9,025 nucleotides of DNA from the NCBI GenBank assembly GCA_020201445.1, contig JAIVGU010000013.1:1-9025 (forward strand). Reading direction: 5' to 3'. Below the pieces are notes generated by a model, which saw nothing but the letters and a program-made list of their open reading frames with translations, did not search any database and was not told where the DNA came from. Positions within the stretch are counted from its first letter, which is position 1, and each line of letters starts with the position of its first letter. Source of the DNA: Halobacteriales archaeon. Its GTDB lineage: Archaea > Thermoplasmatota > E2 > JACPAO01 > JAHFTW01. Both the position numbers and the translations under genes were made by a program. This document shows, in pieces, positions 1 through 5,785 of the stretch.

Positions 1-214
1 CCTTCGGGCCGCGGACGATGCCGTGCCGGTCCTCGTTCTGGATGGTGAGGATGCGGGCGATCTCGCGGCGCAGGGTGCGGATCTTGCCGGGGTTGGGGGT
101 CGAGCCGCCCATGGCCTGCACGCCGCGCTCCTGCATCAGCTCGCGCTGGAGCTCCGCGAGGCGGGTCTTGCGGTCGGCCGGGCTCATGCCGCGGACCTCG
201 GTGGCCTTCAGCAT
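1..214 (-). CDS. rpl29: 50S ribosomal protein uL29 (partial, cut by window edge)
   Basis: Component of the large subunit that sits near the polypeptide exit tunnel. The reading frame starts at the ATG at 214-212 and stays open to the window edge, giving 71 codons. It begins MLKATEVRGMSPADR and shows the archaeal uL29 pattern: an amphipathic helix of the type RLAELQRELMQERG, then AMGGSTPNPGKIR and a second helix RREIARILTIQNE. Archaeal uL29 is usually about 65-75 residues, so only the last few codons should be missing. The start codon overlaps the uS3 stop by one base (TAATG), and a GGAGG lies 9 bases upstream inside uS3, so translation is probably coupled. It is the last visible gene of the operon; further ribosomal genes are expected beyond the edge. 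Confidence 0.93.
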   Translation of the reverse strand, partial: MLKATEVRGMSPADRKTRLAELQRELMQERGVQAMGGSTPNPGKIRTLRREIARILTIQNEDRHGIVRGPK

Positions 215-1065
215 TACTTGTCGCCTCCGACGGTGAACGACTTGCGCTCGCGGCGCGCGCCCGCGCCGGGGGCGGGGGCGGGGCCGGTGCTGGTGGGGAC
301 GCTGGGCCCGGCCGGCGTGGTGGCGCCGGGGGTCGGCTGGGCGGGCGCGGGGCTCGCCTGGGTGCCGACCGGGGCGGTCTGGCCGGGGACCTGGTCCACG
401 GTCTGCACACCGGCGGCCTGCTGGGCGGCGCGCGCCTTCTTGGCGGCCTCCAGGGCCTCCTTCTCGCCGGGGCCGAAGATCTTGACCTCGTCGGGCAGGA
501 CGGCGTCCTTCTTCATGATGCGGACGGTGCAGCCGATGACGCCGAGCTTCTTCTTGCACTGGGCGTAGCCGACGTCCATCAGGGTCAGCGCGGTCTCGCC
601 GCAGTACTTGACGTGGCCCTGGATGAACTTCTCGCGGCGCTTGCGCTGCCCGGTGAGCTTGCCGGCGATCTCGACGATGACGCCCTGGGCGCCCGAGGCC
701 ATGACGCGCTGCGTCGTGCTGTGGCCGACGCGGCGGAAGTGCCAGCCGCGCTCCAGGCTCTCGGCCACCTTGATGGCCATGATCTGGGCGTTGAGGCCGG
801 GGTTGTAGTTGGGCTCCTCGACCGAGATCTGCGGGTTCTCGATGCCGAACTTGCCGTGCAGGCTGGAGGTGAGCTCGTTGATGGTGGCGCCGCGGCGGCC
901 GATGACCATGCCGGGGCGCTCGGCCACGATATTGACGCGGGTGCCCAGCGGGGTGCGCTGGATCTCCATGCCGCCGTAGCCGGCGCGCTCGGTCTCCTTC
1001 TTGACGTAGTCCTTGACGAGGACGCGGTTGACCGCCTCCTTGATGAACTTGCGCTCGACGGCCAT
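214..1065 (-). CDS. rps3: 30S ribosomal protein uS3
   Basis: Small-subunit protein at the mRNA entry channel, with helicase-like and RNA-binding roles. The protein is 283 residues. The N-terminal part carries a type 2 KH domain, with the GRRG loop at residues 56-59 inside a VNIVAERPGMVIGRRG stretch. The C-terminal uS3 domain follows (LTGQRKRREKFIQGHVKYCG, then QCKKKLGVIGCTVRI). After about residue 200 comes an Ala/Lys helix, then a Pro/Ala/Thr-rich low-complexity tail (about 228-270) ending in a basic RRERKS patch, so the protein is longer than a minimal uS3. The ATG overlaps the uL22 TAA by one base, with AAGGAGG 7 bases upstream, supporting this start over upstream in-frame codons. Identification is firm; the function of the tail is unknown. 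Confidence 0.97.
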   Translation of the reverse strand: MAVERKFIKEAVNRVLVKDYVKKETERAGYGGMEIQRTPLGTRVNIVAERPGMVIGRRGATINELTSSLHGKFGIENPQISVEEPNYNPGLNAQIMAIKVAESLERGWHFRRVGHSTTQRVMASGAQGVIVEIAGKLTGQRKRREKFIQGHVKYCGETALTLMDVGYAQCKKKLGVIGCTVRIMKKDAVLPDEVKIFGPGEKEALEAAKKARAAQQAAGVQTVDQVPGQTAPVGTQASPAPAQPTPGATTPAGPSVPTSTGPAPAPGAGARRERKSFTVGGDK

Positions 1066-1547
1066 TACGCGGCCTCCTTCGTCTCGGGTTCCTCGACCTG
1101 GCTCACGATGACCTCGAAGTTGCACTTGCGGTTGTAGTGGGGGGTGGCGCGGCCCTGGGCGCGGGGCGTGAACGCCTGGATGACCGTGCCCTGGTAGGCG
1201 CTGGCGTGGGTGATGACGAGGCGTTCCTTGTCAAGTCCCTTGTATTCAGCGTTTGCCTCTGCGCTTTCCAGCACCTTGAGGAAGCGGGTGACGACGCCGA
1301 CCGGCCACTTGCCGGGGCCGAAGCCCTCGCCGCGGCGGTGGTGGATCTTGCGCACGCGCACCTTGAACGGCACGGGGGTCTCGAGGCGGGCGACCGACTC
1401 GAGGAACTCCTTGGCGCGGCCGACCGGCATGCCCTTGATGGCGCGGGCGACGTTGCGGCCGCTCTTGGGGGAGCAGTCGAGGTCGCGGCCGTAGGCGCGG
1501 GCGGTCTTGGCGGCGTCGGCGGGGATGGTGGAGTAGTACGTGGCCAT
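1065..1547 (-). CDS. rpl22: 50S ribosomal protein uL22
   Basis: Large-subunit protein lining the exit tunnel. It has 160 residues from the ATG at 1547. The archaeal form is recognisable: N-terminal MATYYSTIPADAAKTARAYG, a middle VRVRKIHHRRGEGFGPGKWP, and the C-terminal hairpin motif AFTPRAQGRATPHYNRKC that reaches into the tunnel. A GTG at 1556 in the same frame overlaps the uS19 stop by four bases and would add three residues. The ATG is preferred because a weak GAAGTGAG ribosome-binding match precedes it, while no such match precedes the GTG. The stop overlaps the uS3 start. Confidence 0.96.
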   Translation of the reverse strand: MATYYSTIPADAAKTARAYGRDLDCSPKSGRNVARAIKGMPVGRAKEFLESVARLETPVPFKVRVRKIHHRRGEGFGPGKWPVGVVTRFLKVLESAEANAEYKGLDKERLVITHASAYQGTVIQAFTPRAQGRATPHYNRKCNFEVIVSQVEEPETKEAA

Positions 1548-1552
1548 GGGAC

Positions 1553-2017
1553 TCACTTCAGGGGGACGTGCTTGCTGCCACGGGTCGCACCGACACCCAC
1601 GCCCGAGTGGACGCAGGCCTTGGTGGTGATCGCGAACTCGCCGAGGCGGTGTCCGATCATCTCGGGCTGGACGGTGACGTTCAGGAACTCCTTGCCGTTG
1701 TGGACCTGGATGATCTTGCCCACGAAGCGGGGCAGGATGCCCATGTGGCGGTAGTGCGTGCGCACGACCTCGCCGGGCTTGGCCTCCGCGACCTTCTCCA
1801 GGAACTTGAGCTCCTCGGGCTTGACGCCGCGGGTGTAGAGGCGGCGGGTGCGGGACGGCAGCAGCGGCAGGATCTCCGCCATCGGCATCGCCTGCAGTTC
1901 GCTCAGCGTCTTGCCGCGGTAGAGGAACTCCTTCTTGGCGCGGGTCTCGATGACGGCCTTTGCCTTGCGCAGCTTGCGCCGGGCGGCGCCAGGGTTGTTG
2001 ATGACACGTTTCGCCAT
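1553..2017 (-). CDS. rps19: 30S ribosomal protein uS19
   Basis: Small-subunit head protein that touches uS13 and the A-site region. It has 154 residues and carries the N-terminal extension typical of archaeal and eukaryotic uS19 (the homologue of rat S15). The conserved C-terminal segment is plain: KPGEVVRTHYRHMGILPRFVG, VHNGKEF, then MIGHRLGEFAITTK and the end GVGVGATRGSKHVPLK. The ATG is 4 bases after the uL2 stop. An AGGAGGT Shine-Dalgarno sequence overlaps that stop, the strongest ribosome-binding site seen in the operon. Confidence 0.97.
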   Translation of the reverse strand: MAKRVINNPGAARRKLRKAKAVIETRAKKEFLYRGKTLSELQAMPMAEILPLLPSRTRRLYTRGVKPEELKFLEKVAEAKPGEVVRTHYRHMGILPRFVGKIIQVHNGKEFLNVTVQPEMIGHRLGEFAITTKACVHSGVGVGATRGSKHVPLK

Positions 2018-2021
2018 GGAA

Positions 2022-2729
2022 TTACCTCCTCATGCCGGTGCGGCTGGGTGCGATCTTGCCGACCTTGCGGCCGGGGGGTGCGCCGCGGGCGACCGAGGTC
2101 TGCCCGCCGCGGAAGTTGTGCGCGCCGCCACCGTGCGGGTGGTCGACGGGGTTCATGGCGACACCGCGGACGCGGGGCCAGCGGACGCCCTTGGCCTTCA
2201 TGGCGTGGTACACCTTGCCGGCCTTGAGGTAGGGCTTGTCGCCGCGGCCGCCGCCCGCCACGAGGCCGATGGTGGCCCGCGCCAGGGGGTGGAAGTTGCG
2301 GAACTTGCCCGAGGGCATGCGCACGATGGTGCGCTCGGCCTCGTGGGTCACGATCTCCGCCGCGTTGCCGGCGGTGCGGCAGAACTTGCCGCCGTCGTTG
2401 GGGCGCGCCTCCATGTTGTAGATGGGGGTGCCCTCCGGGATCTTCGACACGATGGTGACGTTGCCGGGCAGGATCTGGGTGGTGTCCGTGAAGGTCACGG
2501 TCTGGCCGACCGCCATGCCCTCGTTGGCGATGTGGAGGGTCTCCAGGCCGCTCTCCAGCTTGACCCGGGCCAGGATGCAGGTGCGGCCCGGCGCGTGCTC
2601 CAGGGCGACGACGGTGCCGGTGCCCATGAACTTCACGGGGTAGGAGACGTTGCCCTTGTGCAGGTGGCTCGGGGAGAGCTCGCGGGGTGCGCCCGCGCCG
2701 CGGCGGCGGGTCAGGATGCGCTTCCCCAT
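2022..2729 (-). CDS. rpl2: 50S ribosomal protein uL2
   Basis: Core large-subunit protein needed for subunit association and close to the peptidyl-transferase centre. It has 235 residues, close to the roughly 240 usual in archaea. The start MGKRILTRRRGAGAPR is the archaeal N-terminus. The key conserved loop MNPVDHPHGGGAHNF holds the histidine pair at residues 197 and 199, one of which corresponds to the histidine implicated in peptidyl transfer in bacteria. The frame is open further upstream, but that stretch is inside uL23 and does not resemble uL2. The ATG overlaps the uL23 TGA by one base (TGATG), so coupled translation is likely. Confidence 0.97.
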   Translation of the reverse strand: MGKRILTRRRGAGAPRELSPSHLHKGNVSYPVKFMGTGTVVALEHAPGRTCILARVKLESGLETLHIANEGMAVGQTVTFTDTTQILPGNVTIVSKIPEGTPIYNMEARPNDGGKFCRTAGNAAEIVTHEAERTIVRMPSGKFRNFHPLARATIGLVAGGGRGDKPYLKAGKVYHAMKAKGVRWPRVRGVAMNPVDHPHGGGAHNFRGGQTSVARGAPPGRKVGKIAPSRTGMRR

Positions 2730-2995
2730 CAGAACACCCCGATGCGCATGCCGATGTCTTCGGCGCTGGTCTCGCCGCCGAAGCGGACGATGGCGCGCTT
2801 GCCGTCCTTGGTGATGCGGGTGTTCACGGTCGCGACCTCGCAGCTGAAGAGCTCCTCGACGGCCTTCTTGATCTGGTCCTTGTTCGCCGAGCGGCGGACG
2901 AGGAACTCCAGGGAGTTGTTCTCGTCCATCAGGCGCATCGTCTTCTCCGTCACCATCGGGTGCAGGAGGATGGCGTGCGGGCTGCTGTTGGTCAT
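2729..2995 (-). CDS. rpl23: 50S ribosomal protein uL23
   Basis: Large-subunit protein at the exit-tunnel rim, the docking site for signal recognition particle and chaperones. It has 88 residues, a normal archaeal length. Recognisable parts are LLHPMVTEKTMRLMDENNSL, RSANKDQIKKAVEELF and VATVNTRITKDGKRAIVRF near the C-terminus. The start overlaps the uL4 stop by four bases (ATGA), and AAGGAGG lies 7 bases upstream within the last codons of uL4. The MDENNSLEF wording resembles Thermoplasmatota proteins I recall; this supports the lineage guess only weakly. Confidence 0.96.
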   Translation of the reverse strand: MTNSSPHAILLHPMVTEKTMRLMDENNSLEFLVRRSANKDQIKKAVEELFSCEVATVNTRITKDGKRAIVRFGGETSAEDIGMRIGVF

Positions 2996-3753
2996 GCGAA
3001 GGCCTCCTTGAGGTGGGCCAGGGCACCGGTGGTGTAGACCGTGAGGCGGCCGGCGTCGCCGCCGGGGGCCAGGTGCTCGGCCGAGAGGTTCTTGGCGGCC
3101 ACGACGTCGACGCCGGCCAGGTTCTTGGCGGCGGGCGCCTTGCCGTCGGCGGTCACCAGCAGCAGGGACTTCGGGGTCCTGTAGCGGCGGCCGCGCAGCT
3201 TGCCCATGCCGGCGCGCACGTGGACGCCGTCCTTGGCGCGGGTCAGGTCGGCCGCGAGGCCCAGCGCGCCGAGGAACTCGGCCAGGTCGCTGGTCTTCTC
3301 GGTGGTCACCGCGTCGTCGGCCACGACCACCGGCAGCGCCAGCTTGGCGTCGACCTGGTGGCCGCGGGCGCGCACGACCTCGCTGGCCGCCGTGGCCGCG
3401 ATGGCCGAGGCGATGGCGAGGCGGCGCTCCTGCGCCGGGATGCGCAGGGTCCAGAAGTGGCGGGACTCCGGCGGGTGGGCGCGGCGGCCCTTGAACGCGT
3501 TGGGCACGAAGGCGGCGTCGCTGGCCTGCTTCTTGCGCGGGGTGCGCGCCATGCCCTTGCCCTTGCCCGGCCACTCGACCGAGGGGCGCTCGCCGGCCAC
3601 CGGGCTGGCGCCGTAGCGCTGGCGGCGGTTGGCGCGCGCGACCTTGACCGCCTTGCGGATGAGGTCGGTGCGCAGCGGTGTGGCGAAGACGGCGGGCAGG
3701 TCGGTCGTGCCGGCCGCCTTGCCGTCCTTGCCGTGGATGGTGATCTTGGACAT
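2992..3753 (-). CDS. rpl4: 50S ribosomal protein uL4
   Basis: Large-subunit protein whose long loop reaches the tunnel constriction. It has 253 residues and is of the archaeal/eukaryotic L4 type. It carries the Gly/Lys/Arg-rich extended loop (SVEWPGKGKGMARTPRKKQ, then NAFKGRRAHPPESRHFW, about residues 58-105), followed by the globular domain with GMGKLRGRRYRTPKSLLLV near residue 180. The ATG lies two bases after the uL3 TAA. The frame stays open far upstream, but that region is the uL3 gene read out of frame. Bacterial L4 represses its own operon; no such role is known for the archaeal protein, and none can be read from the sequence here. Confidence 0.96.
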   Translation of the reverse strand: MSKITIHGKDGKAAGTTDLPAVFATPLRTDLIRKAVKVARANRRQRYGASPVAGERPSVEWPGKGKGMARTPRKKQASDAAFVPNAFKGRRAHPPESRHFWTLRIPAQERRLAIASAIAATAASEVVRARGHQVDAKLALPVVVADDAVTTEKTSDLAEFLGALGLAADLTRAKDGVHVRAGMGKLRGRRYRTPKSLLLVTADGKAPAAKNLAGVDVVAAKNLSAEHLAPGGDAGRLTVYTTGALAHLKEAFA

Positions 3754-3755
3754 GC

Positions 3756-4763
3756 TTAGGCCCCCTGCTTGGACTGGGTGGACACGTAGCGGATGTCGGC
3801 CTCCTTGACCTCGATGCCGCGGGTGTAGCCCACGGCGTCGCGCATCCGGATGATGCGCTTGGCGGGCCCCGGAATGGAGCCGTGGACCAGGAGGTACTCG
3901 GTGCGCACCACGCCGTAGTGCGGGAAGCCGCCGGCGGGCGTGACCTCGGCGCCGTCCGCGCCGATCCTGAGGATGCGCTTGTTGTACTCGGTGCGCTGGT
4001 GGAAGCCGCGCTGGCCGTCGTTCGGGACCGTGCTCTGGACCCAGTTCGGGTGCCAGGAGCCCTGGGTGCCGATCATGCGGCGGTGCTTGCTGTTCTTGTG
4101 CGACAGCAGCTTGGTGTGGAAGCGCACGACGCGCGACTCGAAGCCGTAGCCCTTGGTCACCGCGAGGGTGTCCATCATCTGGCCGTTGCGCATGGCGTCC
4201 GAGACGGAGAGGGTCTTGCCCAGGATGGACTTGGCGTACTCGAGGCGGGCCTTCAGGTCGCCGCCGCCGACGCGGATCTCCATCAGCTCGGGGATCTTGT
4301 GGTCCACGCCGGTGACCTCCACCGGCTGGGTGTGCGCCAGCACGCGGACGTCGCCCACGGTGGCCTCCGCGATGAGCTTCCACTTGCCGGCGGCATCCTG
4401 CGCCTTCTTCGGCGCCGGGAGGCGGTCGCCCAGGCGCTCGTCCAGCTTGTCCGCCCACACCTCGGTGAGGGTCTTGAGGCCGTACGAGGTGGCCTCGTAG
4501 ACGCGCACCGCGACGACCACCATCGGTGGGGTCTCGATGACCGTCACGGGCATGCGGACCTCCTGGCCGGCGGTGACGCTGGCGGGGCGGTAGTCGACGG
4601 CGAGGACGTGCGTCATGCCGGCCTTGTAGCCGGCGAAGCCCTGCAGCTTCGGCTGGCCGCCTTCGTCGGAGGCCCAAGCCTTGACGTGCGGGACGTTGGA
4701 GCGGGCCCGCTTGCGGGGGTAGAACCCCATCGAGCCTTGGCGCGGGTGAGAGCGTTTTCCCAT
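3756..4763 (-). CDS. rpl3: 50S ribosomal protein uL3
   Basis: Large-subunit protein whose extension reaches the peptidyl-transferase centre. It has 335 residues, normal for the archaeal/eukaryotic type and much longer than the bacterial one. It begins MGKRSHPRQGSMGFYPRKRA, and conserved segments include QGFAGYKAGMTHV (41-53), SHKNSKHRRMIG (221-232), GSWHPNWVQSTVPNDGQRGF (235-254) and HQRTEYNKR (255-263). In many relatives the last stretch reads YHHRTE; here it is FHQRTE, a small variation in the loop that carries a modified histidine in yeast. The ATG at 4763 is chosen because the archaeal N-terminus starts here and AAGGT sits 7 bases upstream; upstream in-frame sequence is not uL3-like. It is the first gene of the operon; uS10 is not adjacent. 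Confidence 0.97.
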   Translation of the reverse strand: MGKRSHPRQGSMGFYPRKRARSNVPHVKAWASDEGGQPKLQGFAGYKAGMTHVLAVDYRPASVTAGQEVRMPVTVIETPPMVVVAVRVYEATSYGLKTLTEVWADKLDERLGDRLPAPKKAQDAAGKWKLIAEATVGDVRVLAHTQPVEVTGVDHKIPELMEIRVGGGDLKARLEYAKSILGKTLSVSDAMRNGQMMDTLAVTKGYGFESRVVRFHTKLLSHKNSKHRRMIGTQGSWHPNWVQSTVPNDGQRGFHQRTEYNKRILRIGADGAEVTPAGGFPHYGVVRTEYLLVHGSIPGPAKRIIRMRDAVGYTRGIEVKEADIRYVSTQSKQGA

Positions 4764-5013
4764 GTTGGATACCTTCTGTGCTGGCGCTCGGGCAACCCCT
4801 TTGTTGCCGTTGCGCCGAAATCTGGGCGGGTGGCCGAGGCCCCTATCGCCCAAGACGGATGGCTGCACCCTCCCGTGACGCCTGCGCCGGCCCAAGGGAG
4901 TCCACCTGGGTCCCCTTTGGGGGAGAGCCAGCGGACGGGCCGGACGCACCGGGATGCACGAGGCATTGCCCGACGGCGTCTGGTGAGGCTGCTGACGCGG
5001 CGAGGAAGGGGGG
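4764..5013 (-). promoter_or_regulatory. Long structured 5' leader of the ribosomal-protein operon
   Basis: No gene could be supported in this gap. Two stem-loops are visible. At 4783-4816, five outer pairs (GGCGC/GCGCC) and six inner pairs (GGCAAC/GTTGCC) are separated by a three-by-three internal loop; this hairpin ends 19 bases before the uL3 start codon, just upstream of its AAGGT. At 4891-4921 an imperfect stem joins CCCAAGGG to CCCTTTGGG. If transcription starts about 25 bases downstream of the TATA-like box near 5014-5021, the leader is roughly 225 bases, long for an archaeal mRNA. Regulation by a ribosomal protein is a possibility only; transcription through from the upstream DUF1272 gene is the alternative. 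Confidence 0.4.
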
Positions 5014-5032
5014 GTATAAGAGTGTTTTTGGC
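5014..5032 (-). promoter_or_regulatory. Candidate TATA box and BRE for the ribosomal operon
   Basis: Read on the minus strand, this is GCCAAAAAC (BRE-like, 5032-5024), then TCTTATAC (TATA-like, 5021-5014). It is one of very few AT-rich patches in the GC-rich intergenic DNA, lies 18 bases past the DUF1272 stop and points towards uL3. Spacing between the two elements is slightly loose. Start-site mapping would settle it. Confidence 0.45.
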
Positions 5033-5049
5033 TGCGAAAGGAGAGGCCC

Positions 5050-5265
5050 CTACTTCCTGCGCCCTACCGGCTGCGTCCGCGGCGCCCGCCGCTTCAGCGA
5101 CCCCCCGCAGTTGGGACAGGTGAACGCCATCTCCTCCGAGCACTCCACGCAGAACGTGCAGTTGAAGGAGCAGTGGAACGCCTCGCTCACCCAGGTCAAG
5201 GGCGCCGCGCACGACTCGCACGCCTCCTTCACCTCCTCGGTGGCGTCCGGCAAGCTAGCCCCCAC
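5050..5265 (-). CDS. DUF1272 family protein, eight-cysteine RING-like zinc finger
   Basis: Small protein of 71 residues, matching the uncharacterised DUF1272 family by its ACESC, CSFNCTFCVEC and CPNCGGSLKRR segments. Eight cysteines stand at 16, 19, 32, 36, 39, 42, 50 and 53. The spacing C-x2-C-x12-C-x3-C-x2-C-x2-C-x7-C-x2-C fits the cross-brace pattern of RING fingers, with cysteine in the usual histidine position, so two zinc ions are expected. The C-terminus is basic. No signal peptide or membrane segment is seen, so it should be cytoplasmic. The GTG start at 5265 overlaps the end of the upstream ubiquitin-fold gene by 11 bases; a TTG at 5253 is the other possible start. No ribosome-binding site is evident for the GTG, so translation probably depends on its partner. 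Function is unknown; a role in binding or conjugating the neighbour's product is inference. Confidence 0.85.
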   Translation of the reverse strand: MGASLPDATEEVKEACESCAAPLTWVSEAFHCSFNCTFCVECSEEMAFTCPNCGGSLKRRAPRTQPVGRRK

Positions 5266-5488
5266 TGAACGCCGACAGCAACATCAGGTCGTCGCCCTCC
5301 GCGAGCGCCTCCGTCTCCGGGATGGGAACCCCACCCCGCACCACCACCGTCCCGTCCACGGACTGCCCCAGCGCCGCCAGCAGGTCCCGCGCCGTCGCCC
5401 CCACCGCGACCTCGACGTCGCAGGGCTCGCGCCGCCGCGGCCGGAACGAGGCGTGCACCTTCACGAAACGGGGAAATAGCGCCGCCAT
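5255..5488 (-). CDS. MoaD/ThiS/SAMP-like ubiquitin-fold protein
   Basis: Protein of 77 residues with the beta-grasp pattern: a first beta hairpin FVKVHASFRP...DVEVAVG, a helix ATARDLLAALG, then VVVRGGVPIPETEALAEGDD and the end LMLLSAFSGG. The terminal Gly-Gly is the mark of MoaD, ThiS, Urm1 and archaeal SAMP proteins, which are activated by an E1-like enzyme to donate sulfur as a thiocarboxylate or to modify lysines. Which of these roles applies cannot be read from the sequence. The ATG at 5488 is chosen because the frame upstream (to 5578) would cross two strong hairpins and is not family-like. No Shine-Dalgarno is seen, so leaderless or near-leaderless initiation is possible. No E1 enzyme, JAMM peptidase or molybdopterin gene is in the window. 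Confidence 0.87.
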   Translation of the reverse strand: MAALFPRFVKVHASFRPRRREPCDVEVAVGATARDLLAALGQSVDGTVVVRGGVPIPETEALAEGDDLMLLSAFSGG

Positions 5489-5501
5489 TTGGCCGCTTCG
5501 C

Positions 5502-5523
5502 CCAGGGGGCGTGCGACCCCTGG
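5502..5523 (-). repeat. Small perfect hairpin before the ubiquitin-like gene
   Basis: A seven-base stem, CCAGGGG (5502-5508) with CCCCTGG (5517-5523), and an eight-base loop. It ends 13 bases upstream of the ATG at 5488, so in a minus-strand mRNA it would sit next to the initiation site and could affect ribosome access. It could also be chance in GC-rich DNA. Confidence 0.5.
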
Positions 5524-5538
5524 ACGCGGGCGCTCTGC

Positions 5539-5583
5539 CGAGGTCGCCTGCGCTGCCCCTTCGGGGCCGCGCAAGCAACCTCG
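5539..5583. repeat. Long inverted repeat whose left arm copies the tRNA 5' end
   Basis: A 21-base left arm (5539-5559) and a 21-base right arm (5563-5583) pair at 18 of 21 positions around a three-base loop; a CTTCGG tip is present on the plus strand. Two of the three mismatches are C opposite A, as expected if an originally perfect palindrome has decayed by transition. The 11-base GCCGAGGTCGC at 5537-5547 is identical to the first 11 bases of the tRNA-Ser gene at 5609-5619. It lies between the divergent ubiquitin-like and tRNA genes. It may be a remnant of a mobile or tRNA-derived repeat, or an RNA structure. Confidence 0.7.
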
Positions 5584-5608
5584 CCTGTCGGTCGCTCCGC
5601 TCCCTCCA

Positions 5609-5691
5609 GCCGAGGTCGCATAACCCGGTATTGCGCTGGTCTCGAAAACCAGTGTCCTCTGGATTTGCAGGTTCAAATCCTGCCCTCGGCG
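5609..5691 (+). tRNA. tRNA-Ser (anticodon CGA)
   Basis: An 83-base class II tRNA. Acceptor stem is GCCGAGG (5609-5615) with CCTCGGC (5684-5690) and discriminator G at 5691. The D stem is GCA/TGC (5618-5620, 5632-5634). The anticodon stem is CTGGT/ACCAG (5636-5640, 5648-5652) around the loop CTCGAAA, giving anticodon CGA at 5643-5645, which reads UCG serine codons. A variable arm with a TCC/GGA stem (5653-5666) identifies the serine class. The T arm is GCAGG-TTCAAAT-CCTGC (5667-5683). No intron is seen and CCA is not encoded, as usual in archaea. No TATA-like box is visible in the expected upstream region, and the T-arm and 3' end are partly duplicated downstream. Confidence 0.96.
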
Positions 5692-5713
5692 CTTCTCGCT
5701 TCGCTCGAAGCTA

Positions 5714-5781
5714 CGAGGGCAGGAAAGGAAGCCGGAGCCACTCGCTGCGGCTCGCGCCTCCGGCTCCAAATCCTGCCCTCG
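5714..5781. repeat. Nested inverted repeat downstream of tRNA-Ser
   Basis: An outer 11-base stem, CGAGGGCAGGA (5714-5724) with TCCTGCCCTCG (5771-5781), encloses a purine-rich internal loop and an inner seven-base stem GCCGGAG/CTCCGGC (5731-5737, 5758-5764). The right outer arm is part of the second copy of the tRNA 3' end. The left arm is equally complementary to the tRNA itself at 5678-5688. No T-run follows, so it is not a classic intrinsic terminator. Confidence 0.7.
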
Positions 5782-5785
5782 GCGC
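5767..5785 (+). repeat. Second copy of the tRNA-Ser 3' end (attachment-site-like)
   Basis: Nineteen bases, from CAAATCC through CGGCGC, are identical to 5674-5692, which covers part of the T loop, the 3' T stem, the acceptor strand, the discriminator and one base beyond. The copies are 93 bp apart with 74 bp between them. Duplication of a tRNA 3' end is the usual trace of integrase-mediated insertion, but no integrase gene is seen and the gap is far too short for an intact element. No third copy was found in the window. Confidence 0.6.

Noticed and set aside
1137..1754. Plus-strand open frames opposite the ribosomal genes (this one and similar ones at 613-1137, 1935-3011 and 3882-5123)
   Set aside because: All are antisense shadows of firmly identified ribosomal-protein genes and show only Ala/Gly/Arg/Asp-rich composition.
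5020..5031. T-run on the plus strand as a terminator
   Set aside because: No plus-strand gene lies upstream within reach; on the minus strand the same bases read as an A-run suited to a BRE element.
5740..5785. Possible second tRNA gene ending at the duplicated 3' segment
   Set aside because: Only the 3' half of the T arm and acceptor strand is present; no anticodon arm, D arm or matching 5' acceptor strand precedes it.
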